From positions 75,036 to 131,229 of the forward strand of contig NW_019775864.1 in the NCBI RefSeq assembly GCF_001039355.2: DNA of 56,194 nt, read 5' to 3'. The translations under genes and the position numbers were made by a program. Under the pieces are notes generated by a model that had not been told where the DNA came from, made no database searches, and worked only from the letters and a program-made list of their open reading frames with translations. The stretch is from Lingula anatina (Eukaryota > Brachiopoda > Lingulata > Lingulida > Lingulidae). Shown here piece by piece: positions 28,400 to 40,500 of this stretch. How positions within the stretch are numbered: the first letter of the stretch is position 1; each line of letters begins with the position of its first letter.

Positions 28400-29720
28400 A
28401 AAAAATTAAAAAGGCAGCAAAACTGCCATATGTACAGACAAAAAGCAGAAAATAATAATGCACAAAATAGGCTACTGACAATTATGATACAATGAAACTG
28501 GCACATTATGTTTAACTGCAAAGTCAAAACCAAATTTTAATTATGAACAACAGGTTATAGGCCTACCGATGTATGTAAAATGTACAACAAGCATAAGGCT
28601 TCAGTCCTAAGAGAGATCAAGTCCACACTTTAAAAATGCCAGAATGAGAAAAATGAAAAATTAACAAAAAAAGAATTGCATAAATTTAAAAAATGATATT
28701 CCAATAGTTTTTTTTTCTAATTTAAGCTGTATGTCAATCATAATTATCATTCTTGTAAGTTAAAGTTTTTTGAACATTTGTGGTGGCAGAGCACAAAGTA
28801 GGTTTTTGTCAATATTTATGCAATATTATATAATGACTAACTGTATAATTACTACCAATTTTTGATTATCTACTAAAAAAAGTGGACATTTAGAAAAGTT
28901 CATTACCATTCAGCTTCATGCCCGTGGGGGTTCGAAATCCCACAGTAAAAATGCCAATATGTGAAAAATGAAAATTTCACAAAATTGTATAACTTCCAGA
29001 AAGAGAAGCCCATTATACTGATTTTCCAACTCAGGCTGCATTTTAGCCCTTTGTTTCTTTTTCTTTTTTTAGTATTTATTTATTTATTTATTTATTTATT
29101 TTTTTAGTTTAAAGATGCATACAAAGTCAATTTTTTGTTACAAAAACCTACCAAATGCCAGCATTTAGTTTCAAGTAGTATAACTAAGAGAATTACCAAA
29201 AGGCGTTGTTTAATTTTACCTGAAAATGATGTTTGAACGGATTTTTCTGCTAGCATTCTATGCTGTATGTCAATGGGGCAGAAAAGTAGGTCACGAAGGT
29301 AGGTTAAATTTCCGACCAAAACTTTAAAGAAAGGAGCAGTCTAAAGCTCTTTTATGGTTGCTCGAGTGGTCTGTTCAGAGTGATCGAGTGATCTATCCCT
29401 TGGCATGTCGGTATTTTTTGAGTCGTATAAGAAACTAGTAGAAGTGGTTTACATGTGTTACTGGGAATACACGCTCCACCAATGCTCGGTTCGTATGTAC
29501 AGTACCTTTAAGATCCATAAGTAACATGGTTTTCCCTTAATGGTCATCATGGCGGCGGGGTTTTCTTCAATTTTGATGCAATATTACATAGTGTTTAACA
29601 GCATAATGACCATCAATTTTTCATTAAAAAAAAAAGGATCATGGCTATCAAGAAAATGTGCCTTGCAAAGGTCTTCAAGCCCATAGCGGTTCGAAGTAAC
29701 ACCTTGAAAATGCCATTATG
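28400..29720 (-). repeat. Degenerate copies of the ~340-bp repeat family, inverted
   Basis: Blocks such as AAGGCAGCAAAACTGCC, ATGTACAGACAAAAAGCAGAAAA, AAAATGCCAATATGTGAAAAATG and TTTCCAACTCAGGCTGCATTTTAG are reverse complements of motifs repeated at 50.2-53.2 kb. An (ATTT)n run is at about 29077-29100. No protein is encoded. Confidence 0.65.
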
Positions 29721-30470
29721 TGAAAAATTTAATTTGGCGTCTAGACATGATTCTAGCCAGACGTTTGGGGTGTGGTTTGAGCGTGTTTTAAAACGGCTCC
29801 CACTATTCTTTTTTCGTAGAATTTTCATCGGTTCCTCATTCTACATGATAAATTTAGCCAGTCTCTTTTGATATCAGAGGGTGTAGGTGTTTGAGTGCCG
29901 ATTCTGTTTTGTGGTCACTGGTGAATGGACCTGAACTGAGGCGGCTTCCTCCTGTTTTAGACTTTTTCCCGTTGATGTTTTTTGTCCGGAGACGGGTTGG
30001 CCATGGGGTGCACTTTCATTCCCAGGGTGCGTTCTCACTCGGCACTTCTCACCCGACTATTGAGCATCAACACGTCGTTGTCTGAACTCCATAGCTCACA
30101 ACAGTGACCACATCACACGTAGGTGACTGTCCTCACCACCCCACTTCAATGTGTTGCCATCTGTTAGCACCGCAGCCACAAAAGCGAGATACTTTTACGT
30201 TACTTGTTAACGTTTTTCTTCATTGTGATCTGCCGAGCAGATACGCATATACAAAGTCGAGACACCTTTGTCAGGACGAGACCTTGCACAATTAGACACA
30301 AACCCACATAGGCGAGACACCTTTGATGAGGAATTCCAACAACACCACCACTTTTTTCCCCTCTCTCCTGGGAAAACCATTGCGTTGAATTCAGCACTGA
30401 CCACTTACCACCCCTTTTCTCAACCCCCACCCCCATCCCCATCACTAGGACTCTGTAGTTGATTAAGGTC
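29721..30470. other. Moderately GC-rich segment, no gene recognised
   Basis: Less AT-rich than its surroundings, with several open frames on both strands, none similar to a protein I know and none framed by convincing splice sites. CGAGACACCTTTG is repeated at about 30259 and 30315. It may be an old transposon body. Confidence 0.3.
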
Positions 30471-30471
30471 A

Positions 30472-30788
30472 CTTCATCATCATCATCATCATCATCATCA
30501 TTTAGAGCTTATAGTGTTCCACTGTTGGACAAAGGCCTCAGCATGCTTTTTCCATTGTTTCCTATCCTGAGCTTCAGATTTCCAGTTTGGCCAAGGTTTC
30601 TTCTTCCAAGACTTCCAGTAGTCATCTAATTCATCCCTCCATCGTTTGACCGGCCTTCCTCTTTTTCTTTGTCCATACCTTGGGGTCCATTCTGTAAGCC
30701 TGATTGTCCACCTATTGTCCTTCATTCTTTTGACATGTCCTGCCCTTTCCAGCAAGGTCACTTGTTGACCGAAAAACGCTTTCTGCAA
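30472..30788 (-). mobile_element. 3' end of a LINE (5'-truncated)
   Basis: The minus-strand frame reads RAGHVKRMKDNRW, then QRKRGRPVKRWRDELD and AQDRKQWKKHAEAFVQQW, the conserved C-terminal tail (WxGHVxRM, GRPxxRW) of many invertebrate LINE reverse transcriptases. It ends, after the stop, in a run of nine to ten ATG units (CAT on the plus strand, about 30474-30500), the expected 3' microsatellite tail. Everything upstream of this tail domain is missing. Confidence 0.8.
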
Positions 30789-30791
30789 CCA

Positions 30792-30905
30792 GGGCTCCGT
30801 ATCTCGAAAGGTTCGCTATGTTGCGCACGTGTGCAAGTGTCTCGATTCCATAACCGATTCTATTTCGAGATACGGGGCCATGGAATCGAGACACTTTAGC
30901 ACGTA
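30792..30905. repeat. Interleaved inverted repeats
   Basis: GGGCTCCGTATCTCGAAA (30792-30809) pairs with TTTCGAGATACGGGGCC (30863-30879), and ACGTGTGCAAGTGTCTCGAT onward (about 30828-30852) pairs with ATGGAATCGAGACACTTT onward (30880-30904). The pairs alternate (A, B, A', B') rather than nest. Confidence 0.8.
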
Positions 30906-30990
30906 AATGTAAAAAGTACAGGATTTGCACGACCTGTCACAATTATAACTTTGTATTGCAGTGTGAAACGCCTGGGACTAAAGCGACATA

Positions 30991-31414
30991 GAGCGCATTC
31001 AGAAGTTGATCCGCGGACTAACAGAACCACGGATCAAATATAGCCAACCACTCAGGCCCCATTCAGAATAGAGGACTAACTAGTCCGAGGGTCAAATATG
31101 GCGACCCACTACAAAGCTTGCCGTTTAATCCGCTAATAGACACTGAATAGGTATCCCGTGGGGAAGTATTCAAGTGGGTCGGCCATATTTGACCCTCGGA
31201 CTTTTAAATCTCCTATTCTGAATGGGGCCTCAAAAGCATAGCTGATTAATCTCCTGATGGTCCCCCCGTCTCCACACGTGCCGCCCCTGCATACGAAGCC
31301 GAGATTTAATCCGTTTAATGGCGCGTGTGGATGCGGGGAGATCATCAGTGGATTAAGCGGCTTGCTTAGTGTGTGGATGAGCTAGTCCTCGGATCATTTG
31401 TTCTGAATGCGCTC
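30991..31414. mobile_element. ~424-bp inverted-repeat element
   Basis: Perfect 14-base ends, GAGCGCATTCAGAA and TTCTGAATGCGCTC. Just inside, GATCCGCGGACTAAC and GCTAGTCCTCGGATC also pair. It encloses another element of similar design at 31054-31230. Confidence 0.7.
31054..31230. mobile_element. 177-bp inner inverted-repeat element
   Basis: Ends AGGCCCCATTCAGAATAG and CTATTCTGAATGGGGCCT are perfect 18-base inverted repeats. Inside, GTCCGAGGGTCAAATATGG pairs with CCATATTTGACCCTCGGAC. It uses the ATTCAGAA core of the outer element, so both may belong to one family. Confidence 0.8.
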
Positions 31415-32882
31415 AGAGGGAAAACCGCATATTCAGTTGCATAGCAGTTGCAAATCAATCGGCGTCCTGTTAGCAACCGGTTCGATGTTACAAATAAGTT
31501 TTTCGGTCGCCCGTAGGTTTTCGTTAATGCACCGAAACTAGACACTTACTAAGCGTTCGTTAGGAAACCATTTTGCGAGTTGTAGCAACAGCTCGCAGCC
31601 ACTTTGTGCAACCGGTGGCAGTTGCAAGTAGCAAAGATGTTTTTGTTCAGTGTGACCGTAAATGCACAAGCCTTGCGAGCTCAAAGAGACCAAGTATTGA
31701 AGCAAAACAATGTCAAGGGATACTTGAAGATTAACAAGTACCAAAACACATCCAAATTTATAATTGTTATTATCACAGTGCTTGTTACAAATCGAATTTG
31801 ATATATATTGTAAAATGAGCAGAATGCGTGATTAAGTACAGACCCAACTTTGAAATATTGCAGCAGCCAACACGTTTCCTGCTCTTTGTGAAGGTACCAT
31901 TTCACTGAAAGTTGTCTACAACGCTTTTATTGTCTTCTTAGACGGGAATTGATGTGGAGCCTGCTACTGTCATAATTTTGCAACATATATCATCTGTGCG
32001 AACTTGTGATTATCAGTGGCCGATCGATCGCAACTACCCTGCAACCGGTTTTCAATATTGGTTTCTTTTTCTTCCACATCTGGTAGTTTTAGGAGGCATT
32101 GCAATAGTAAATATGTTAAAAACTTAATGTAATTTGAAGTTGTGCGTTTCCTCATTCTGACCATCCTGACCATACGCTTACAAATCACCGTAGCCACTTA
32201 CGATGTCATTAAAATCTCAAGAAAAAATCGTATACGATTTTATAGTACGGCGTTCGTGGCTAATGTGTTCTAGGGTTTAGTCTTGCGCTGTATTTCTTTT
32301 TTTGGCACATTGCTGGTGGTCTGCTGGTCGTGGTATGCTGATCAATTTCCTGGAGAACCAATACGCTGCACTCCCGTGTCTATATTGTAGGTGTACTGTT
32401 TTGTCTTCCAAATACCGCAAGTTTTCAAATGTTTCTTGTGAGCAATATATACATGTATATATGAGACGGGAAATTTATACGAGCGCCTGGGAAAAGCATC
32501 GATCATGTCTGCTTTCTTAAGTCTTCCTTTCTACGGATCTGCTAAGGGTGACCTTTTTAGTTTGATTTAGATTTTTAAGGTGGTCAGATTAAATGCTAAG
32601 TTTTCTCCTTTGCTATAAATTTTCTAAATTTTGAAGAAATCCAAGGGTGACGTGGTCTAATCGGGAACAAAGTTGGAAGTACCTGAAAAATATGCGCATA
32701 GTAAATTATATATTTTTCAAGTGGATATCGACTGTTCACCTTTTTTTACTTATTTGAATTAAAAGTCCAACTTTAAGTTGAGAATAATGATTTAATGATA
32801 TAAAATCTCTGAAATAATTTTCTCTGCTTACGCTTGAGCTGTGCATCTACTCCTGCAAGCATGCATTCTTACAAATATATCT
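31415..32882. other. Intergenic, no gene recognised
   Basis: No similarity in the short open frames. Words such as GTTGCAA and CAACCGG recur at about 31440-31630 and 32030-32050, suggesting an old repeat. The B4GALT 3' untranslated region should occupy the right end on the minus strand. Confidence 0.35.
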
Positions 32883-34494
32883 TTACAAATCTATTTTCTT
32901 TAATTTCTTTTTTACTTTTTTTAACAGAACGTTAATAAACAAACGAACAAAGGGTACCTTTAATACTTCAATTTTGTGAATCTCGACGGTTATTTTTGTG
33001 TATAGATCCATGAGTTTTGTATCCAGTACTTTGTACATATTGGGATTGAATGCCATTGAGCTGAGACCATCTACATTTTGGACCTCCAACGCACGTTTCA
33101 TTTCAAAATACCTAAAAGAGAATATTTGGAGTCTTAAATCATGTCTCTGCAGTATGTGCTGAACTCTAGGCTGAGGTATATTTTTACAATGCATTTAAGC
33201 GCGTCAGATGTACAGCGTGTGGAAATGAAAATACTCCTTTGTCAAAAACTATATAAAAAACTAATTACACACGTGAAATACTTCTGCGTGCCATCGGCCA
33301 TCTTCATCTGTCTCAGAGCAACACAGGTGGCGTTATGTCACTAGTAGAAATATTTCACGTGAGTGCTAGTTTTTTTAATAAGTTTGCGACAAGGAAAAAA
33401 AATACTGAGAATGATGGGTCTGGATACCCGTTATGGGTACTGAAAGTGATTAAGCCATCATCGTTTTAGTGAAAATGCCTTCTTTACACCAATGTGACAC
33501 ATGATCATAGCTTTAAAGAGAACTACTATATATGTATTTATCTATATCTTAAAAGCGTTATAAACCTTATTGGGTTCGCTTTGTTGCCGGCTTCTGCACC
33601 GTGTTTCAGCATGGAGTACCGTGCTACACTGTCGGGTGGCCGGATTACTGTTAAGCCACGGTTGTCCACCCTGAAAAATAAAGAACCATGGACAGTTGGA
33701 CGGACGGACGGACGGAAGAAACAGATAGAAAAACTGGTGGATATACTGTAGACGGACAAAAGCGTGAGTTATTTAGCAATCAGATAAAGAAGCAAAAATC
33801 GTATTGGCTTTAGAGTTTAATCTATTTATAATTGTATAATAAGATTAGTCGCCAAGGCCCGAGTAAGCCCATGACGATCAACAATTGTCACGGAACTTAC
33901 CGTCGTTTGATATCATCATCTTCTCCGCCCCAACCAAAATACCTGTTTGCAAAACCGTTTATGAATTTGAAGTGATCCTTGCTAAATGCCACAACACCTC
34001 CAAACAGGCTGTCGTACGGTATTCTTCAAATAAAAAGGTAAGAAAGAGACATGACAACATGATCCAATTAAAGTTCTTAATTAATCTCAGCATCTAATCA
34101 ACAGAAGTCTGGTTTTGGAAACATAATCCCTCTGGCTGATTTACCAAAATCAATATAAAATCCTAATAGAATATCTTATCAAATTACTTAATTTTAAAAC
34201 AGAAAGAACTATCAAACGCTATAAAAGGCCAACAACAGCGTCTGGCATGTACACAAAGATTTCTTACATTTTTTAATTTCTCATTACTATATATCATAAG
34301 CTTAAGATCAGATCTGCGCATCTCCTTTTCCGAAATGTACATGTATATCAAAAATATTTTTGTTTCACTGTCAATGTTCAACTTCTCAGTGCCGGCATAC
34401 AATATATAAATCGGTACAATGAAGACACCCCCTCCCGTTGTTTCTAAACTCAGGTTACATTTATAGCATGCTTTGTGAGTTTCTTTTTTTCAAT

Positions 34495-34552
<58 letters not shown>

Positions 34553-37500
34553 GAGGAGGCCTAATATCAAACCCATTTTAGTAATATATCACAAATAATT
34601 TCGAGTTGCGCTCTTGAGTAATTGCAATTAACTTTATTTGCATTCTCCAAAACTTAAAAAAAGCCACATGTACCTGTAGTCAAATTTATCTATATTCACG
34701 GACATGTGTTTGGGTGTGACGGAGCAGCTATACAGATTATCATCCATCTCGGGAAGAAGGTCCACGTCGTGAAATACAATGCAGGAAAAATTCCCGTGTT
34801 TCATCGCTTCTAGAAACCCGATGTTCATCAGCATACCTCGATTGAATGTACAACCTGTAGCCTAGCAGTGGGAATGAGGAAAAGTCAAATATTGTAATGA
34901 ATAATAATATAACATTTTGTCAAACATTATTATAATTGTAATGAAACGCTAAGCTTGTGGCTAGTAATTTTACGTTGGGGTAGTTAAATCGTGGCTGGAG
35001 TCGTTAATTTGTGCATTTGTGCTTCAAAATCTAAGGCTCATGTTAGAAAACGGCAATTATCGTTTAAGAGGCCTGGTAGTAAATAAATAGACCGAAAGAA
35101 TGTAAAGGTGTCGTGTTTTATACCCTCTGTAACAACAAAATCAAAAGTCAATACTATCGTCGGAGGACTGAAAAGAAAAAGGGACATTTGACTTAAAATG
35201 TCAGAAAGAGAAGTAACGATCATAGGACAAAAAGCCGATAACAACCGTATACTATCAGAAACGGAGATGTCAACTAGTCAAATGAGCAGGGAATGAAGGA
35301 TAAGACTGGGTTCCCACAGATTTAGATCGATCTATCTGGATCGACCTAACTCCCTAGGGGTTCACGCTAAATTGCTGTCAGCTTCCGGGAGCCGAGCGCG
35401 CACAAAAGTTCATTACCCCCTTACAGCTTTTAGTAGGCGGGACAGACATTAAAGCCGGTTAAGCTGACAGCAATCTAGTGAGACTCTCCAGGGGGATAGA
35501 TCGATCTAAATATCTGTGGGAATGGTCTCTAAGAAAATGCAGTTTGGGGATTATAGCAAAGAATCACTCTTTCAATTTTTAGATGACATCATAGTAGCCA
35601 CACTTTAGACGATCACCTTAGCGATGTAGATGTCAGTTTTACAAATGTTGAGAAATGTGGACTTGACATTATCGAAACGTTTCATATAGCAAAGAAAGGT
35701 CAGGTAGTTGGGGTATGTAGTTTCAAAAACCGATATTCGTGTTGACTATGCAAAGTTCAACGCAGTATCAGAATTCCCAGTCCATTCAAATTTTAAAAAG
35801 TGCACGAATTTCTGGGAGTAGTGAATTATTGGGCATTGTATTTTTTTTCCATGACAATTTTACAGTTGAACAATATAAAGGTAAAACCATACAAATGCGG
35901 ACGTGCTTAGCCACCTCCCTTCCGACGAGTAAAATAATGAGATAAGACTAAATAGGTAAGAGATAGGTATAATCAGATACGGCTAAACTTTGGCAGCGGT
36001 AGGTAATTGCCATTCAAATTTAGTTCTTAAAGAATTTGATCTAATTACATTTAATTGTTTTTGCCCATTTCTTATTATTTAATGGTGTTACTCAAGTTAA
36101 ATTACACTGTAAATGTCGTTTTTACGACATCCGAGAGTGGACCCGATGTATCTTTCAATATGCATTATCTGTTCAGTACTAACATGTAAAACTGCTTGCA
36201 TACTGTTTACACTGTCAATGTTTATAGCATTTAAGCTTAGAATTATAACTGTTATGACTTATTTTTAGTGCTCAGCTGGTTAGGGTATGGCAATGTATTT
36301 TGCAAGCCTAATATCTACACACACTGGACAATAGAAGTGTCACCCCTACTGAACCAATACTATGGTAGAGATAAATGACTGTGGAATGATATGCTTCTGG
36401 TATCATTTTATTGACATCAAATTTCACAAAAAAATCACAAAATGAGAACAAAATATACATTCTACCAAAATATGCAGTTTCAAGTCCAAAATTAGTACTT
36501 AGTGGCATAGCCACGTGACCTAATAATAGGTGCCAGTCTACGAGGCAAGGATTCATATAATTGTCTGATGCGTTCAGGGCTTATGCTGGCCCAAGCATGA
36601 AACACTGAATATAAGGGCTTCTCTACGAAAACAGAGTTTCTCTGCTGGTTAGACGGGCATTTATAAAAAGTTTTGACATATCATACCACACATTTTCTAT
36701 TATATTGGCATCCGGACTCTGGGAGTAAATGTCGTTTTTACGACATCAGGACATTACCCTGCGAATGTCCTGTTGGTCAAACCAATGATCAACTGCTCTG
36801 GGCCTGTGACAAGGAGCATTGTAATCCTGGTGAACAAATGGATAATTCCTGTCACCAAACATGTTGGTAATAGATGGTAGCAAGCCTGACTCCAAAACAT
36901 CGATATATTTCTAGTGATTCATGTTTCCATCAACCACTATTAATTTGCCTACGCCATGGATGCTGATGCAGCCCCACACCATAATAAATATGCTGCTCCG
37001 GGTTCGAAAATTCAGTGCATGTGGTTTAAATGCTTTACCAGCAGTTCGCCAGCATCGTACCCGTCTGTCATCAGAGGTCAGACAAATGCGACACTCACCA
37101 GAAAAAAATATATAGGACCAATTGTCATGGACTGTCCAGTGCCAGATCCTGTTGACCCTAGTTTACTCTACGTTGCCTGTTTTGTAACGATATAAGAGGT
37201 TTCAGTTTTGCTACCTTGCTGTACACTCTCTGAGCATGTAACCGACGCCTAGCAATTTTCACAGACAGATTCTTATGTGTGAAATTGGTCCATTGTGTTG
37301 TCAACTGACAAGCAATGTAGAACTTTGACAACCTGGACATCAAAATTAGTCGTCGGTCTTCACGGCCAGTAGTTTTTCTTGGACGACCCATCAGAGGCAA
37401 TTTGTCTCTTGATCCAGTGTTTCTATACCGAGACCAGACCCTCTGCATAGTTCTGACTGAACAATTCAATTGTATCGATATTCTGACATTGCTTTTATTC

Positions 37501-40500
37501 CGCCTCTTCAGGTTAATAACTTGCACCTATAACCGTTGGATAATTGCCTGTATCTTGCCATATTGGAGGAAGAAAGGAATAACATTTGCTGTACATGTAC
37601 AAGACCAACAATACAATTCCATGGTATAGCGGTTTTATACTCATTAGTCACATTATAAGTAGACCAGGCATTATAACTACCCAAGATCTGCCTACTTTTA
37701 TTACTCTGATTTAGGGGGTGACACTTCTCTTGTCCAGTGTGTGTAAATATTCTCATGTCACTCCTATTTCATGACTGTTCATTAATGGTAATTGCAAGAT
37801 TATTTTTTCATCACTTAAAGGTGTTTTGAAATAAGATAGCTGAACAAACTAATTTTTTGCTCTACACTCTTGATTATCACCAAATTTGACACATTCCAGC
37901 ATATCTATCAACTTATTGTCTTATTTAAAGGCAGAATCTCAAGCAGTTAAGAAAGCAAATCAATGGCTCAAGAGAAATTATAAACTGGGATATTCTCTAT
38001 TGTTCTGCAGTGTGTACACCTGGCTTTACTTTGTCTAAAATGTTTTATCAATGGTTTGTATTTAATTATTGTTTGTCGGTGTAACGCGACAGAGAGTCCC
38101 CCATAACAGAGAGTCAGCTTCCCATTTATTTGTGCAAGTAAGCCTCGCTCTAGATTTTGACCTTCTTAGGTCAGACTAACCCTAAGCACTGTAACTATAT
38201 GAATGGCAGACTTTATGTTACACGGACCCTCAGTTTCGTTACACCGGACCTAAATAAATATATTGCCTGTCATATCAGTGCAGATCTGTCTTTAAATTGC
38301 CTGAAGCTTTCAATCAAAGAGAACTGGGCAGATTGGAGCTTATCTATACCTGTTGGAACTGAGAATTGCATAATTGGCTTAGTAAGGGTTTACAATTTTC
38401 CATATCCCGAGAATGAGTTTTTTCCTGTATCTTATTATTCAGTAATGCATCTACCCTTGTGCTGATAAAAACAATAAAAATCCCCTCGGTAATATAAAAT
38501 ATCGACGTTTATATTTTCGTTGCTAAGCATTAGCATAGGCACCTCAAAGCTTTTATATTCCAATTCACTGATGCTTAAACGTATATAAATTATTTGTCGT
38601 CTAATAACTCTCAACGACTAAAACCATTTCATCTTCAAACATAAAAATCATTTATTTATAAATTGCGAGGAATCGATGTGTCTCTGCCTGTGTACAGACA
38701 GTACAATATCACATAAAAAGCCTTTGCTCCATCACCAGTCATTAGAGTGAGATCTACCGCATAACCCAATTCCAATTCAATTCCAATCCTGGTACAGTTC
38801 TTACTTATATAAATCTGACAATTTTACAACATAAGACAACCAATATCTTCATACAATTGTCTTTATACAAAACAACTTTATAAGGAATAAAGTGGAGAAC
38901 CAGTGTCAGTTCAGCAGTGCTGATCGACCTCGAATTATCGTTTCTCCTTCTCACGTGATTTGTTCACCGTTTGAATACAGCGGCCCCTGCATAACTCCCA
39001 AACAACCTTCCTCCTAAGACACGTCATCGTTGACCCGTTAAATGACAATAAACACATTTATCGTCACTTTTTTATTTTGAGGTGAAAGAGCAATCGGTAT
39101 GGGGCAAACCAACATCTCTGAACAAGATATTATCACGAAAATTGGCATAGGTGACGGCATGTGTATGGGCTTTACTCTCGTGCTGTCATCTTGGTTTAAA
39201 TGATTAAATGATAATTGAGCAAAGGCTTTGTTTTGCTTTCTTAACGATAAAACCTGAAGTGAGGCTTTTAAGAAAAATCGACGGCAGGGTTTTAAAGTAC
39301 TCAACGAAGCCATTAAAATGGTGTTGACACGTTGTTCCTGGGAGTTCAGATAAAGGAGAAATTTGAGAAACCGATTTTATTATTTTAACCCCAAAACCGT
39401 AATTATTACGCCATCGGTAAAATGACATTTCTGTAAATGCTGAGCAATTTAGCCAGTGATCACTGAATATTTATCTATTATCCCAAAATTGTGTGTAAGG
39501 CAGTAAGTACTTTTTTGCTAACCCAGACAGTACCCTTTAGCTAGTCTAATCTACATGCACCTGTCAGTTTTTTGATCACCTGTGGAATTTCATGCCTGCT
39601 TGATATTAAACCATCTAAAATACTCGTCACAATATTAAAAAAATTAAATCATTGCACAACGACCGTTTGGTTTAGTTGTTAGGTGCAATCTTCTTCCTGG
39701 TTAGGTCCTTTAAGGCCTCTTAAGCAACGTCACAATGTTGCAGCATATACTACATTTATGTTGCCTTGAGCAAATCTACTTCACTTATAAATATTGATAA
39801 AACAGTTTGTTCTTTCTGGCTAGCTCAAGCAGTGGATGGAGACTTCATCATATTGTCTGATTTTTCAATTTTAATTTTGTTGCCAATTATTGTATTAATA
39901 TCTATCAATTACTAATACTAAATGTCGAACTAAATTCAGGTGCATGGAATGTTATCCTTATCGCTTAGAAGTAATTTCCACCTTGTGCAAATTTTCATGG
40001 CATGCAGTGCCACAGGGATTGTTGTTGATCATTTTTATGGCACCAGTAAATAAGAATAATCTCCACGGCCTACTTACAAAATGAAAAGGTGATATCTTTA
40101 CGACACACTTAAATGTAAAGTTGGTGGGTGCACTTGACTGTGCTGGAAAATATATCATGTCTGGTAGTTGTGGTGCACAAGAGACCAGATATATGTATAT
40201 GTACAGTATGAGCTTGAAACGCTAATGATATGTTTAACATTTGTCTCGATTTATTAACCTCAATGCTAACTGATATAAATCAGACTATATATGTATTTAC
40301 TACGACATTTTAGTTTCAAATTAAAATATTCCTCTGGCTTTTGAAGATTTATCACTTTTATCACAAGATATTTTGATGAAATAGAATATAACAACCATGA
40401 AAAATATGACTTAAAAACCTTTTCAAACGTATAGTAATATTTTAAATACAATATATTTCACCCAGTAGAGGACATAGATATGATAGCATAAAATATGAAT

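Larger units (their letters stand above)
36318..37743 (-). mobile_element. Tc1/mariner element, decayed, 1426 bp
   Basis: Inverted ends CACACACTGGACAA...AGAAGTGTCACCCC and GGGGTGACACTTCT...TTGTCCAGTGTGTG (about 30 bases, one mismatch), flanked on both sides by TA (36316-36317 and 37744-37745), the Tc1 target. The length is typical of an autonomous Tc1 element, and it sits in B4GALT intron 2. Confidence 0.93.

Noticed and set aside
38157-38465. 102-codon open frame in B4GALT intron 2
   Set aside because: No recognisable domain and no clear splice framing or similarity.
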